A stretch of 64,000 nt of DNA from an uncultured Bacteroidia bacterium (GCA_902774295.1 CACYHP010000001.1:1054001-1118000), one strand, 5' to 3'. Shown: positions 45,674-55,349, counted from the first letter of the stretch. The notes: generated by a model not told the origin, from the sequence alone. Numbers and translations are program-made.

Positions 45674-47749
45674 TCACCATCCGTTGCCTCCGGCATTTAC
45701 TGTTGTGTACATTGAATTTAGCGTTGCTGTGGTGCTTTGACCTCCGCTGTATGTCACGTTTCCGGTGTAGTATCCGTTCCATTCGGTGCCTCCGCTGATG
45801 GTTCCGTTGTATTTTATTGTGTATGTCTGTCCTGTCTGGAGCTGCGGGTCGGTGAAGAGCATCACCATGCTGTTGCCTCCGCCAGGTCCTCCGCCACCGC
45901 CGCTGGTGTATGTCGGGCATTTGTAGGTGCACACAACAGTGCCGTCTGACTTGAGAATCTGGATGGCATAGCCCTGTTGTGTGTTGATTTTCATGCTCGG
46001 CTGAGTGCAGACGCTTGTCGTAGGGCTGCTGGTGCCGCCGCCTGTGCCGATGGCTGTGCCTCCGGTTATTTTAAACTGGTTGTTGTCGCAGTCGAAGCCC
46101 TCTTCAGGTGAACGTGAGCCGTTGGAGATGAAGAATCCTCCGTTGATCTGCATCGTTCCGTTACAGTCGGTGCCGTCGTTGACGTCGCTGTGAACGTAGT
46201 AAACTCCGCCGTTGAGGATGAGCTGGCTCGAAGCGTTGACAGCGTCGTCTTTCTTCGAATAGGCCTCGATGTTACCGCCGTTGATGGTCAATATGGCTTT
46301 GCTCTCGATACATTCGCCGCCTTCGTTCTGCGTCTGTGTGCAGTTGACAGTGATGTTTCCGCTGTTGATTGTTAGATTGCTGTCAGCTTTGATAGCCTTA
46401 GGGTTGGCGTATTCGCCTTCGCCACCAGGCCACCATCCGCCGCCGCTGCCGGCTTCTACGGTGATGCGCTCGCCGCTGGTGGTGACATTGAGGATGAGGT
46501 CGTCGTTGTTAGCGTTTTCCTGACCTATTTTCATCGTGCCGCCTGAGTTGATGCCCTTGCCGCCTGCTCCTGTGCTTCTCAGAAGCAAGTTACCACCCAG
46601 AATTTCCATATTGCCGTCGCATTTTAGGCATGATGAGGTGTAAGAGTCTTTGGTGTCGCCATAAACGGTGTAAGCTGCGCCGGCTCCTTGTGTAAGGATG
46701 TCGAAATCGCCGCCAGTGATGGTGATGTTTCCATCAGCGCTGATTGACTTTCCTCCATGGTTGCTGGTTGGCAAAGTGATGTTGAACGTGCCGCCATTGA
46801 TAATAATGTCGTTATCGCATTTTATAGCGGTGCAATATGACGGAACATTCTGATTATTAACGACTTCCAATACTGTGCTGCCTGCTGCCACGAGAGTGAA
46901 CTCGCCGCCGTTGATTGTCATGTTGTCATCGCATTTGATGCATTTTGAAATATCGCCGTTCATAGTGATGTTGAACGAGCCTCCATTGATGACTAAAGTG
47001 CTGTCGGCTGAGAGACCGTTGACGTCGTCTACATCGCTGGTAATCATAAAGTTACCTGAATTAACAGTGCAGATTCCTTTCACCTTGATAGGATGTTTGA
47101 CATAGCTGGTGACGTTCAAAGTGCCGTTGCCTTGTACCAATAAGTCGCTGTTGCTCATGAGAGCGGCTTTCTTGTCGCTATCGCTGCCGTCGCTGAGCGA
47201 ATTGTCAGTTCCATCAACGATTTCCAGAATGATGCCTGCATCGCATGTCAAGTCCATGGCTTTGCCAGTAGGGTTGGTGAGATTCACACCATTAAGCTGA
47301 ATAGTCGGCGTTGTTGTGCTCTCAATGGCGAAACGTCCAGGATTTGCTGAGCCTGACAGACAATAAGTAATGTTCGATGAGCTCAGCGATGTGATGGAGA
47401 CTTTTGCCTCGCTGACTGTCACGATGACATGTGTGACAGGGTAGGGGTTGATGACTTCCGCGCTCGTTCCATTATAATTAATGTATACGATGTCACCCGA
47501 GCCTGTCGGAATAAACGGGAACGTCAAACTGTCGACTTCGGTGAAGTCAAACGAGTATAAGTTGTTGGTAGTCCGCACTTTAAGCTTACCATTATCGTTG
47601 ACATACATGCTGTCTATGGAGCTGACCGGCGCGTCTAAAACTATGCCTTCGTTTTCCTGGCCATGAATGCGCACATGGTATTCGCCATCCTGTGCCTTGA
47701 CGGATAATCCAATGAATATCAATGATATAACGAACAAAACTCTCTTCAT
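45674..47749 (-). CDS. Secreted beta-helix protein, Cthe_2159-like carbohydrate-binding type
   Basis: A 691-residue protein with a signal peptide (about 1-19). A short N-terminal beta module (about 20-80, ending NLYSFDFTEVDSLTFPF) is followed by many repeats of the form NGG-x-F-x-I and ADGNITITGGDFDI that build a right-handed beta-helix (about 110-590). These match the Cthe_2159 carbohydrate-binding family. A glycine-rich GGGGGPGGG stretch lies near residue 635. It has no recognisable T9SS sorting domain of its own, unlike the small protein encoded 4 bases upstream. The ligand is unknown; polygalacturonate-like sugars are known for the prototype. Confidence 0.8.
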   Translation of the reverse strand: MKRVLFVISLIFIGLSVKAQDGEYHVRIHGQENEGIVLDAPVSSIDSMYVNDNGKLKVRTTNNLYSFDFTEVDSLTFPFIPTGSGDIVYINYNGTSAEVINPYPVTHVIVTVSEAKVSITSLSSSNITYCLSGSANPGRFAIESTTTPTIQLNGVNLTNPTGKAMDLTCDAGIILEIVDGTDNSLSDGSDSDKKAALMSNSDLLVQGNGTLNVTSYVKHPIKVKGICTVNSGNFMITSDVDDVNGLSADSTLVINGGSFNITMNGDISKCIKCDDNMTINGGEFTLVAAGSTVLEVVNNQNVPSYCTAIKCDNDIIINGGTFNITLPTSNHGGKSISADGNITITGGDFDILTQGAGAAYTVYGDTKDSYTSSCLKCDGNMEILGGNLLLRSTGAGGKGINSGGTMKIGQENANNDDLILNVTTSGERITVEAGSGGGWWPGGEGEYANPKAIKADSNLTINSGNITVNCTQTQNEGGECIESKAILTINGGNIEAYSKKDDAVNASSQLILNGGVYYVHSDVNDGTDCNGTMQINGGFFISNGSRSPEEGFDCDNNQFKITGGTAIGTGGGTSSPTTSVCTQPSMKINTQQGYAIQILKSDGTVVCTYKCPTYTSGGGGGPGGGNSMVMLFTDPQLQTGQTYTIKYNGTISGGTEWNGYYTGNVTYSGGQSTTATLNSMYTTVNAGGNGW

Positions 47750-47753
47750 GGCA

Positions 47754-48218
47754 TTACATTTTTATGAATTTGGAAACCAGATTGCCTGCGCTCACCACGT
47801 ACATCCCCGGACGCAACTCGCTGATATTGATTTCAGCATTGCCTGATGCGATGGTCTTCATGACAACCGCTCCATTTATCGAATAAATCGTAACCTCTTG
47901 ATTATCTGCAAGGTTTTTGATATTTAAAACATCTTTGGCAGGATTAGGATATATCGCCAATTGCTGATTCTCAACTTCTTCAGTGCTTTGCTGTGTTGTA
48001 AAATAAGCTTTTCTAAGTTCCGACAAGTTGTAAGAAACTGTTGTCCCATTGTCATCAAAGAAAAGCTGGGTGTCGGAATAGTAAATCTTCGTATTTGTGT
48101 TCATTACGTGACTGGTAGTTGTGCCGTCGGTTTTCACGATATTGAACTCCACATTCTGCGCCATGCTTAAGGATGTCAGTCCTAAAACCATCAACGCTGT
48201 AATCAAAAATTTTCTCAT
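47754..48218 (-). CDS. Small secreted protein with T9SS type A sorting domain
   Basis: A 154-residue protein. A signal peptide (about 1-20) is followed by a short beta module (about 21-73, ending VSYNLSELRKAYF) and a complete T9SS type A sorting domain (about 85-154, YPNPAKDVLNI through NLVSKFIKM). Half of the mature protein is thus sorting signal. The N-terminal module resembles the start of the neighbouring 691-residue protein. The function is unknown. Own promoter box at 48248-48255. Confidence 0.82.
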   Translation of the reverse strand: MRKFLITALMVLGLTSLSMAQNVEFNIVKTDGTTTSHVMNTNTKIYYSDTQLFFDDNGTTVSYNLSELRKAYFTTQQSTEEVENQQLAIYPNPAKDVLNIKNLADNQEVTIYSINGAVVMKTIASGNAEINISELRPGMYVVSAGNLVSKFIKM

Positions 48219-48247
48219 ATTTTAAAGTTAAAAAGTCAAATAACCTA

Positions 48248-48255
48248 CAAATTTA
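48248..48255 (-). promoter_or_regulatory. Promoter -7 box of the small T9SS protein gene
   Basis: TAAATTTG on the minus strand, 29 bases before the start codon. Confidence 0.5.
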
Positions 48256-48289
48256 ACGTAAAATATCTTAAAATGGTATAAAAAAAAGA

Positions 48290-48315
48290 AAAAGTGACGA
48301 AAAAACGTCACTTTT
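48290..48315 (-). terminator. Intrinsic terminator after pepD
   Basis: AAAGTGACG/CGTCACTTT stem; on the minus strand it is followed by a run of T with one C. It ends the rpe-pepD unit. Confidence 0.6.
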
Positions 48316-48326
48316 ATGCTTTTGCC

Positions 48327-48441
48327 GTCATTTCGAGCGAAATGTAACGAAGTGGAGTGAAGTCGAGAAATCTCCTACAATTGTTAAGATGAATTTTTTG
48401 CGGGAGATTTCTCCATTCCGCTTCGCTTCAGTCGAAATGAC
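48327..48441. repeat. 115-bp TCATTTCGA palindromic element after pepD
   Basis: Same terminal arms as the elements around ftsY, inner GAGAAATCTCC/GGAGATTTCTC, but a different central part (ACAATTGTTAAGATG). It touches the 3' end of pepD (stop at 48445). Confidence 0.75.
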
Positions 48442-48444
48442 GAG

Positions 48445-49908
48445 TTATTTTTTCGGTGCCTCGAGCAGGATGTCGCACAACAGATCCCAGAACATCTGGA
48501 CTGTCTTAATCTCGATTCTCTCGTCAGGTGAGTGCACGCCGCGCAATGTCGGACCGAACGATATCATGTCCATGCCAGCGATCTTGTCGCCGATGAGGCC
48601 GCATTCGAGACCGGCGTGGATGGCTTTCACTTTCGGGTCTTTGCCGAAGCGTTTCTTATAGACTTTCTCAGCGATGGCGCAGATTGCCGAGTTCGGGTTC
48701 GGTGTCCAGCCAGGGTAGCCGTCGGTGTGTTTCACCTCTGCGTTGGCGAGGTTGAAGCAAGCCTCGACCATTGCCGCTGCATATTCCTTAGCCGACTCGA
48801 TGGAGCTACGCTGTGAGGTCTGGATGAAGAAATAACCTTCTTTTTTCTTCACAGAAGCGAGGTTTGTCGATGTCTCCACGAAGTTCGGGACGGTCTGTGA
48901 CCACTCGATGACGCCGTGAGGGCAGGTGAGGAGGCCGTTCAGGAGGTCGAACTGTGTCATCTCGTCGATGACGACGTCGGCTGTGGTCTCCGATTTCTTG
49001 GCTTTCACAGCGATGCCTGGCTCGGTGACTTGATATTCGTTCTTGAAGCTCTTCTCGAACTTCTTCACCATTGCCTCGAATTTCTTTGCGCAGTCTTTCG
49101 GGATGAAGACCACTGCTGTCGCCTCGCGGGCGATGGCGTTTCTCAGGTTACCGCCCTGGATGTCATAGATGCGGAGGTCGTAGTCGTTGGTTGCCTGCCA
49201 TAAGATTCTGGTTAACAGCTTGTTGGCGTTGGCGAGGTTCTTGTTGATGTCGTCGCCTGAGTGACCGCCTTTGAGTCCGCTGACCTTTACGTCGTAAGGG
49301 ATATAGCCTTCTGGGGCGTTTTCGAGTTTGTAGAAAATCTTGACGATGGTGTCCATGCCGCCTGCGCATCCGATGAAGATCTCGCCTTCGTCTTCTGAGT
49401 CGAGGTTGAGAAGGATACGGCCTGTGAAGTCTTTAGGGTCGAGTTTTTCGGCGCCGGTGAGACCTGTCTCTTCGTCGACTGTGAAGATGCACTCGAGTGG
49501 ACCGTGTTTCACGTCTTTGTCAGTGATCACTGCCAATGCAGCAGCCACTCCGATGCCGTCGTCAGCACCGAGGGTGGTGCCGTTAGCGTGCAGCCATTCG
49601 CCTTTCAACACAGCCTCGATAGGGTCTTTGTCGAAGTCGTGGACCTTGTCGCCGTTCTTCTCGCACACCATGTCCATGTGAGCCTGCAGGATGATGGTCT
49701 GGCGGTTTTCCATGCCTTTTGTTGCCGGCACGCTCATGATGATGTTGCCGCAAGGTTCTTTCTTGTATTCCACTTTATGGTCTTTTGCCCATTTTTCGAG
49801 GTAAGCGACCATTTTTTCTTCTCTCTTCGACGGACGTGGCACGCCCATGATGCCTTGGAATTCCTTCCAAACGCCTTCCGGTTTAAGTTTTAATACTACT
49901 TCGTTCAT
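48445..49908 (-). CDS. pepD: Aminoacyl-histidine dipeptidase (cytosol nonspecific dipeptidase)
   Basis: PepD is a zinc dipeptidase that hydrolyses Xaa-His and other dipeptides. The 487-residue protein of family M20 has QAHMDMVCEK, GADDGIGVAAALA, the catalytic Glu region DEETGLTGA and the C-terminal HAGLECG. The gene follows rpe by 4 bases, so the two form a unit. It fits with the secreted proteases and the histidine-degradation genes elsewhere in the window. Confidence 0.95.
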   Translation of the reverse strand: MNEVVLKLKPEGVWKEFQGIMGVPRPSKREEKMVAYLEKWAKDHKVEYKKEPCGNIIMSVPATKGMENRQTIILQAHMDMVCEKNGDKVHDFDKDPIEAVLKGEWLHANGTTLGADDGIGVAAALAVITDKDVKHGPLECIFTVDEETGLTGAEKLDPKDFTGRILLNLDSEDEGEIFIGCAGGMDTIVKIFYKLENAPEGYIPYDVKVSGLKGGHSGDDINKNLANANKLLTRILWQATNDYDLRIYDIQGGNLRNAIAREATAVVFIPKDCAKKFEAMVKKFEKSFKNEYQVTEPGIAVKAKKSETTADVVIDEMTQFDLLNGLLTCPHGVIEWSQTVPNFVETSTNLASVKKKEGYFFIQTSQRSSIESAKEYAAAMVEACFNLANAEVKHTDGYPGWTPNPNSAICAIAEKVYKKRFGKDPKVKAIHAGLECGLIGDKIAGMDMISFGPTLRGVHSPDERIEIKTVQMFWDLLCDILLEAPKK

Positions 49909-49912
49909 GATA

Positions 49913-50560
49913 TTAATGTTTTAATAATTCTATTGTCTTAATTGGGTCTTCCGACTTGAAGACCGCGTTTCCTGCCACCAAAATATCAGCTCCTGCATTG
50001 AACAGTTTCGGTGCGTTCTCGACATTAACTCCGCCATCGACTTCAATCATGGTTTTAAGTCCTTGATTTTCAATCATCTGACGCAGTTTTTCAATCTTGG
50101 CGTAAGTGCGTTCGATGAATTTCTGTCCGCCGAATCCCGGATTCACTGACATTAATAAAACGAGGTCCAAGTCACCGAGGATGTCTTCCAACAGTGTCAC
50201 TGAGGTGTGCGGATTGAGCACCACGCCGGCTTTCACGCCCAGTGATTTCAGCATCTGCACGCTACGATGTATGTGGGTACTTGCCTCGTAGTGGAAGGTG
50301 ATGATGTCGGCACCCGCGTCGCGGAACTTCTCGAAATAGCGGTCGGGTTCGACAATCATGAGATGCACGTCGAGAGGCTTAAGTGCTTCTTTCTTAATGG
50401 CTTGCACGAGCGGGATGCCGTAAGAGATATTCGGCACGAACACTCCGTCCATGATGTCGCAGTGGAACCAGTCCGCCTGACTGCGGTTCACCATGTCGAT
50501 ATCCTTTGCCAGATGCAGGAAATCGGCTGAAAGCAACGATGGAGCGATAAGTTTGTTCAT
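49913..50560 (-). CDS. rpe: Ribulose-phosphate 3-epimerase
   Basis: Rpe interconverts ribulose-5-phosphate and xylulose-5-phosphate in the pentose phosphate pathway. The 215-residue TIM barrel has PSLLSADFLHL, FHCDIMDGVFVPN, DVHLMIVEPDRY, VLLMSVNPGFGGQKFI and IEVDGGVN, all conserved. First gene of the rpe-pepD unit; own promoter box at 50584-50591. Confidence 0.96.
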   Translation of the reverse strand: MNKLIAPSLLSADFLHLAKDIDMVNRSQADWFHCDIMDGVFVPNISYGIPLVQAIKKEALKPLDVHLMIVEPDRYFEKFRDAGADIITFHYEASTHIHRSVQMLKSLGVKAGVVLNPHTSVTLLEDILGDLDLVLLMSVNPGFGGQKFIERTYAKIEKLRQMIENQGLKTMIEVDGGVNVENAPKLFNAGADILVAGNAVFKSEDPIKTIELLKH

Positions 50561-50583
50561 TTTGTCATTTTTTTTTGTAACTG

Positions 50584-50591
50584 CAAAAATA
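50584..50591 (-). promoter_or_regulatory. Promoter -7 box of rpe-pepD
   Basis: TATTTTTG on the minus strand, 23 bases before the rpe start codon. Confidence 0.6.
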
Positions 50592-50807
50592 CAATCTTTT
50601 CTTTAAAGGTGCAAGTTTTTTTAATGGTGTTTTGATGGTTTTTTTAAAAACCTTTGATTGAAAGATATCCTTAAATTGAAGGAGATTCATTGCTCCGCTC
50701 GGAATAACAGGATGATTTTGTGCGAACATTGTGGCGCGGCCCAATTGTGGGAGCGGCTTGTTATGAAAAATTTTTCAAAAAATCTTTTGGGTATCAAAAA
50801 TAATTCC

Positions 50808-50815
50808 TATCTTTG
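50808..50815 (+). promoter_or_regulatory. Promoter -7 box of the DUF4160/DUF2442 pair
   Basis: TATCTTTG lies 25 bases before the chosen DUF4160 start and downstream of the longer open frame that begins at 50658, which is therefore not the likely start. The stretch 50600-50800 contains no supported gene; a relic GCTCCGCTCGGAATAACAGG near 50692 resembles the TCATTTCGA repeat family. Confidence 0.55.
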
Positions 50816-50840
50816 CAGCGGAATTATAAAATTAAAATTT

Positions 50841-51113
50841 ATGCCCGAAATTTTTAGATTTTATGGATTTTCGTTCTTTTTTTATTCAAGAGAACACGAA
50901 CCGATTCACGTTCACGTTGAAGGAAACGGTGGTTTTGCAAAATTTGATTGGGATGGTCAGAATTTTGTTTTGAAAGAACAACACTGCATCAAAGCGAGAG
51001 ATTTGAAAAAGATAACAGAAGTCGTTGATGTCAATAAAGATTTGATAGTCAAGTTCTGGAATGAAAAATTCGGATACGAAGATGAAAATAACAAAGATAT
51101 GGTTCGACGCTGA
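50841..51113 (+). CDS. DUF4160 domain protein
   Basis: A 90-residue protein starting MPEIFRFYGFSFFFYSREHE, with the family's histidine-rich motif EPIHVHVEG and an FAKFDWDG strand. DUF4160 proteins nearly always sit next to DUF2442 proteins, as here. The biochemical role is unknown; a toxin-antitoxin-like or regulatory pair has been considered by analogy only. Promoter evidence sets the start. It overlaps the next gene by about 32 bases. Confidence 0.85.
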   Translation: MPEIFRFYGFSFFFYSREHEPIHVHVEGNGGFAKFDWDGQNFVLKEQHCIKARDLKKITEVVDVNKDLIVKFWNEKFGYEDENNKDMVRR

Positions 51114-51489
51114 ACATCTTGTCGGAGAAGATGAAAACGGTAATGTTTATAAGCAATCACTACTGTGGTATCAAAAACTGATAGATGCCTCAGATGAGGA
51201 GAGAAACGCCTATTCTTTCGGTTTCGATGGCATTCATTGGCGAAATCTCGACGTTGATGTCAGCTTCGAGAGCTTTTTATATGAAGATGCCGAACCATCT
51301 GATTTTCAACGATTTTTCCTCGTCCATAAGGAGATAAACATCACTGAATTTGCAAAAATTGCAGGAATCAACGCCACATTGTTAAGAAATTACATCAACG
51401 GGTTTAAAAAGCCTTCAAAAGAGAGGGAGAATGAGATTTTGGACGCGATTCATAAAATAGGGAAGAAGTTCGTTGAAGCAAAGTTTTGA
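51082..51489 (+). CDS. DUF2442 domain protein with C-terminal HTH-like region
   Basis: The first 75 residues or so match DUF2442 (KITKIWFDAEHLVGEDENG, then FGFDGIHWRNLDVDVSFESFL). The C-terminal part (about 88-135) reads as a helix-turn-helix (NITEFAKIAGINATLLRNYINGFKKPSKERENEIL) of the kind seen in phage-repressor or antitoxin proteins. The start MKITKIWF is preferred; an ATG seven codons upstream is possible. It could autoregulate the pair; this is inference. Confidence 0.85.
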   Translation: MKITKIWFDAEHLVGEDENGNVYKQSLLWYQKLIDASDEERNAYSFGFDGIHWRNLDVDVSFESFLYEDAEPSDFQRFFLVHKEINITEFAKIAGINATLLRNYINGFKKPSKERENEILDAIHKIGKKFVEAKF

Positions 51490-51588
51490 AAATATTAATA
51501 CACGGTGCAAAATTACACTCTCCCAAAAAATAACAGGACCACTCACCGTAGCCCTGTTAAATCCATGATAATTGCAATAAATCTAAGA

Positions 51589-52452
51589 TCAACCAAGATA
51601 ACTCTTGAGAATCTTGCTTCTGCTTGTGTGCTTCAAGCGACGGATAGCCTTCTCCTTGATCTGACGCACACGCTCGCGTGTGAGGTCAAACTTCTCACCA
51701 ATCTCCTCCAAAGTCATAGGATGACCGCCGTTCAATCCGAAATAAAGACGGACAACGTCGGCCTCTCTCTGTGTCAAAGTCGAAATGGCACGGTCAATCT
51801 CCTTGCGTAATGACTCGTAAAGAAGCTGCGTCTCAGGTGTCACAACCTCATCGCTCTTCAAGACATCGTACATGTTGTTGTCTTCGTCCTGCACGAGAGG
51901 AGCGTCCATCGACACATGACGGCCCGCGTTCTTCATCGACTCCTTGACTTCGGCTTCGGTCAAGTCGAGGACTTCAGCTATCTCTTCAGCATTAGGCTCG
52001 CGCTCAAATTCCTGCTCCAGCTTTGCGTATGTCTTGTTGATTTTGTTGATCGAGCCGATCTTGTTCAATGGAAGTCGGACGATACGTGATTGCTCTGCAA
52101 GAGCCTGGAGGATGGACTGGCGGATCCACCACACAGCGTAAGAGATGAACTTGAAACCTCTTGTCTCGTCAAAACGGCGTGCCGCCTTGATAAGTCCGAG
52201 GTTGCCCTCATTGATGAGGTCGGGGAGGCTTAATCCCTGATTTTGGTACTGTTTCGACACGGAGACGACGAATCTCAAGTTGGCTTTCGTGAGCTTCTCC
52301 AAAGCGGCCATGTCGCCCTGACGGATACGCTGCGCAAGCTCGACTTCCTCGTCAGCCGTTATCAATTCAACTTTACCAATCTCCTGGAGATACTTATCCA
52401 AAGAAGCGGTTTCCCTGTTGGTAACTTGTTTGGTAATCTTTAACTGCCTCAT
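51589..52452 (-). CDS. rpoD: RNA polymerase primary sigma factor (RpoD/SigA, Bacteroidota type)
   Basis: A 287-residue sigma-70 factor with regions 1.2, 2, 3 and 4 but no region 1.1, the form of the Bacteroidota housekeeping sigma that reads TTG/TAnnTTTG promoters. It shows [15 protein letters not shown], the core-binding/-10 region ([33 protein letters not shown]) and the -35 recognition helix ([19 protein letters not shown]). No TAnnTTTG box is seen directly upstream; a long palindrome separates it from pnp. Confidence 0.96.
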   Translation of the reverse strand: MRQLKITKQVTNRETASLDKYLQEIGKVELITADEEVELAQRIRQGDMAALEKLTKANLRFVVSVSKQYQNQGLSLPDLINEGNLGLIKAARRFDETRGFKFISYAVWWIRQSILQALAEQSRIVRLPLNKIGSINKINKTYAKLEQEFEREPNAEEIAEVLDLTEAEVKESMKNAGRHVSMDAPLVQDEDNNMYDVLKSDEVVTPETQLLYESLRKEIDRAISTLTQREADVVRLYFGLNGGHPMTLEEIGEKFDLTRERVRQIKEKAIRRLKHTSRSKILKSYLG

Positions 52453-52492
52453 ATTTTTTATTTTAGGATTATCTTTTTTTAGTTAAATGTTA

Positions 52493-52567
52493 GGAGAGAA
52501 AAGTTAAAAGAGCGCGAAGCGCATCATCTCTTTTAACTTGCATCTTTTAACTTTTCTCTTTTCTCCT
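52493..52567. repeat. AGTTAAAAGAG-type palindrome between pnp and rpoD
   Basis: GGAGAGAAAAGTTAAAAGAG pairs with CTCTTTTAACTT and a second CTTTTAACTTTTCTC stretch around a GCGCGAAGCGC core. It has the same arm sequences as 45599-45670. It lies downstream of pnp and upstream of rpoD on the minus strand. Confidence 0.5.
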
Positions 52568-52575
52568 TTAACAAA

Positions 52576-54774
52576 TTACTTCTTCTCGCGTCTTGGACCT
52601 TTATGGTCGCCGCCTTTGCGCTCGCCACGCGGTCTCTCCGGCTTCTCAACGTAACCTTCTGGTTTCGGTAATAAAGCCTTTCTTGAGAGACGGAGCTTGC
52701 CGGTCTTCTGGTCGATGTCGATCAACTTCACCTGAATCTTGTCGCCTTCTTTCAAGACGCCGTCCATGGTCTCGAGACGTTTATAGTCGATCTCTGAGAT
52801 GTGGAGCAGACCGTCCTTGCCAGGAAGGATCTCGACGAAAGCGCCGAACGGCATTATTGACTTCACTGTGCCGTCGTAAACCTCGCCAACCTCAGGAACT
52901 GCAACGATAGCGCGGACGCGTGCCTTAGCAGCCTCGAGGTCTTCCTTGTTGGTAGAAGCAATCTCGACCATGCCGCATTTCTCGTCTTCAGTAATGACGA
53001 TGACGGTGTTGGTGCTCTTCTGAATCTCTTGCACGACTTTTCCGCCAGGGCCGATGACAGCGCCGATGAAGTCCTTAGGAATGATGATCTTCTCGATACG
53101 TGGCACTGACTCTTTGTAGTCGGCACGTGGCTCGGTGATGGTCTTGGCCATCTCGCCGAGGATGTGCATTCTGCCAGCCTTAGCCTGCTCGAGAGCCTCG
53201 CTCAACACTTCGTATGACAAACCGTCGACCTTGATATCCATCTGGCATGCTGTGATGCCGTCGACAGTACCTGTCACCTTGAAGTCCATGTCGCCGAGGT
53301 GGTCCTCATCGCCAAGGATATCTGACAAGACAGCGTATTTCTCGTTGTCGGTGATAAGACCCATTGCGATACCTGCGACAGGTTTTCTCATCTTCACGCC
53401 GGCGTCCATCAATGCTAATGTTCCACCACATACTGAAGCCATTGATGATGAGCCGTTTGACTCGAGGATGTCAGACACCACGCGGATGGTGTAAGGGTTA
53501 TCTTCACCGTTAGGAATCATGTTCTTGAGAGCTCTCTCGGCGAGGTTGCCGTGACCGATCTCACGACGGCTGACACCGCGGCTTGCCTTGCATTCGCCTG
53601 TTGCGAAGCTCGGGAAGTTGTAGTGCAGCATGAAGTTGCTTGTGCCTTCAACGACAGCCCCGTCGATGGTCTGCTCGTCGAGCTTGGTGCCCAATGTCAC
53701 TGTCACCAATGCCTGTGTCTCACCACGTGTGAAGATGGCTGAGCCGTGGCATGAAGGAAGCACGTCGACTTCTGTCCAGATAGGACGGATCTGGTCGAGT
53801 TTACGTCCGTCGAGACGTTTGCGTTCGATCAAGATGGCGTCGCGCACTGCCTTACGCTCGATGTCGTGGAAGTAACGTTTTGCCATTGAGGTCTTCTCTT
53901 CGAGTTCCTCTTCGGTGTATTTTGTGAGATAGTTTTCAAGGATTGCGTTGAATGCGTCCTCGCGCTCGTGTTTGTTGGCGTTGCCTGTGAGTGCGAAGTC
54001 GTAGCATGGCTTGTAGCAGCATGCCATCATGTCAGCGCGAAGGTCTTCGTCGTTGACTTCGTGGCAATATTCGCGTTTCGGGTTAGCCTTCTCGACTCTT
54101 GAAGCGAGGTCGAGCTGTGCCTGCACCTGACCTTTGATGGCCTCGTGAGCGGCTTTCAAAGCGCCGATCATCTGTGCTTCTGAGATCTCTTTCGATTCGC
54201 CTTCCACCATGCAGATGTCTTTCATTGTGGCACCCACCATGAGTTCGAGGTCGGCGTTCTCGAGTTCGTCAGCGCGCGGGTTGATGACGTATTCGCCGTT
54301 AATCATTGCGACGCGGACTTCTGAGATAGGACCGTGGAACGGGATGTCTGACACTGCGATAGCTGCTGATGCCGCCAATGCTGCGTATGCATCCGGAAGA
54401 ACGTTGGTCTCACCTGAGAGGAGTGTGATCTGCACCTGAATCTCAGCGTGGAAATCGTCTGGGAACAATGGACGGATGGCACGGTCAACGAGACGTGAGA
54501 TCAGAATCTCATAGTCTGATGGCTTGCCTTCACGTTTGAAGAAACCGCCAGGGAACTTGCCTGTGGCGGCGTATTTCTCTTTATAATCGACTGAAAGAGG
54601 CAGGAAATCGACATCGTCTTTTGCTTCCTTTGCTGCAACCACTGTTGCGAGCAACACTGTCTTACCGCATGTCACTACCGCTGCACCGTCGGCCTGCTTG
54701 GCCAGACGTCCTGTCTCGATGGTAATAATATCCTTACCGGTTTGTATGGTCTGTTTGATACCTTCTGGACCCAT
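52576..54774 (-). CDS. pnp: Polyribonucleotide nucleotidyltransferase (PNPase)
   Basis: PNPase degrades RNA 3' to 5' by phosphorolysis. The 732-residue protein has two RNase PH domains (about 10-230 and 320-550; [21 protein letters not shown] and [20 protein letters not shown] regions), a KH domain with [14 protein letters not shown] (about 570-580) and an S1 domain (about 630-700). The basic tail ([16 protein letters not shown]) is typical of the phylum. It follows rpsO, with a strong terminator between. Confidence 0.97.
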   Translation of the reverse strand: MGPEGIKQTIQTGKDIITIETGRLAKQADGAAVVTCGKTVLLATVVAAKEAKDDVDFLPLSVDYKEKYAATGKFPGGFFKREGKPSDYEILISRLVDRAIRPLFPDDFHAEIQVQITLLSGETNVLPDAYAALAASAAIAVSDIPFHGPISEVRVAMINGEYVINPRADELENADLELMVGATMKDICMVEGESKEISEAQMIGALKAAHEAIKGQVQAQLDLASRVEKANPKREYCHEVNDEDLRADMMACCYKPCYDFALTGNANKHEREDAFNAILENYLTKYTEEELEEKTSMAKRYFHDIERKAVRDAILIERKRLDGRKLDQIRPIWTEVDVLPSCHGSAIFTRGETQALVTVTLGTKLDEQTIDGAVVEGTSNFMLHYNFPSFATGECKASRGVSRREIGHGNLAERALKNMIPNGEDNPYTIRVVSDILESNGSSSMASVCGGTLALMDAGVKMRKPVAGIAMGLITDNEKYAVLSDILGDEDHLGDMDFKVTGTVDGITACQMDIKVDGLSYEVLSEALEQAKAGRMHILGEMAKTITEPRADYKESVPRIEKIIIPKDFIGAVIGPGGKVVQEIQKSTNTVIVITEDEKCGMVEIASTNKEDLEAAKARVRAIVAVPEVGEVYDGTVKSIMPFGAFVEILPGKDGLLHISEIDYKRLETMDGVLKEGDKIQVKLIDIDQKTGKLRLSRKALLPKPEGYVEKPERPRGERKGGDHKGPRREKK

Positions 54775-54833
54775 AATAAAAACTTTTAATAATTAATTTA
54801 AATAAACCGCTTACGTTTAGGTATACAACAATA

Positions 54834-54866
54834 CGAAAAAAGGCAATCCAACGTTGCCTTTTTTCG
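54834..54866 (-). terminator. Intrinsic terminator between rpsO and pnp
   Basis: A perfect 13-bp stem CGAAAAAAGGCAA/TTGCCTTTTTTCG with a 7-base loop and T-runs on both strands, 24 bases after the rpsO stop. A second small hairpin (GCATTGA/TCAATGC, 54872-54888) lies next to the stop. Confidence 0.8.
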
Positions 54867-54890
54867 CAAGGGCATTGATAGTCAATGCTA

Positions 54891-55160
54891 TTATTTTCTG
54901 ATACCTAATTCTTTGATGATAGCACGATATCTTTCGATATCTTTCTTCTTCAGGTAGGCGAGGAGCTTTCTTCTCTTACCTACGAGAGAGACGAGTGAAC
55001 GCATTGTTGCCAAATCTTTCTTAGCACCCTTCATGTGTTCTGTCAAATTCTTGATTCTGAATGTGAACAATGCAATTTGTCCTTCTGCTGAGCCGGTATC
55101 CTGTGCGTTTTTACCGTACTTTGTGAAAATCTCTTGTTTCTTTTCTGCAGTTAAATACAT
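54891..55160 (-). CDS. rpsO: 30S ribosomal protein S15
   Basis: An 89-residue S15 with GSAEGQIALFTFRIKNLTEHM, SLVGKRRKLLAYLKKKDIERY and the C-terminal IKELGIRK, all canonical. It has its own promoter box and is followed by a terminator, then pnp, the common rpsO-pnp order. Confidence 0.97.
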   Translation of the reverse strand: MYLTAEKKQEIFTKYGKNAQDTGSAEGQIALFTFRIKNLTEHMKGAKKDLATMRSLVSLVGKRRKLLAYLKKKDIERYRAIIKELGIRK

Positions 55161-55192
55161 ATCTATTCTTTTTCTCTAAATTTTTCGGACTG

Positions 55193-55200
55193 CAAAATTA
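55193..55200 (-). promoter_or_regulatory. Promoter -7 box of rpsO
   Basis: TAATTTTG on the minus strand, 32 bases before the start codon. Confidence 0.6.
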
Positions 55201-55279
55201 CAACTTTTTTAATTACCAAAAACATAAATTTTCAAAATTTTTTAAAAATTATTATTTTCATTGGAATTGAAAAATTTTT

Positions 55280-55287
55280 TATATTTG
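55280..55287 (+). promoter_or_regulatory. Promoter -7 box of the lipoprotein/DUF5723 pair
   Basis: TATATTTG on the plus strand, 62 bases before the chosen start at 55350. Confidence 0.5.
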
Positions 55288-55349
55288 AATCGATTTTATG
55301 TAAAATGCGAATTGTATCTAAACGATTGTTAATCAATATCTTAAATATT

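Noticed and set aside
50658..50840. An N-terminal extension of the DUF4160 protein
   Set aside because: The promoter box at 50808 lies inside it and the family start is at 50841; the extra part has no protein-like pattern.
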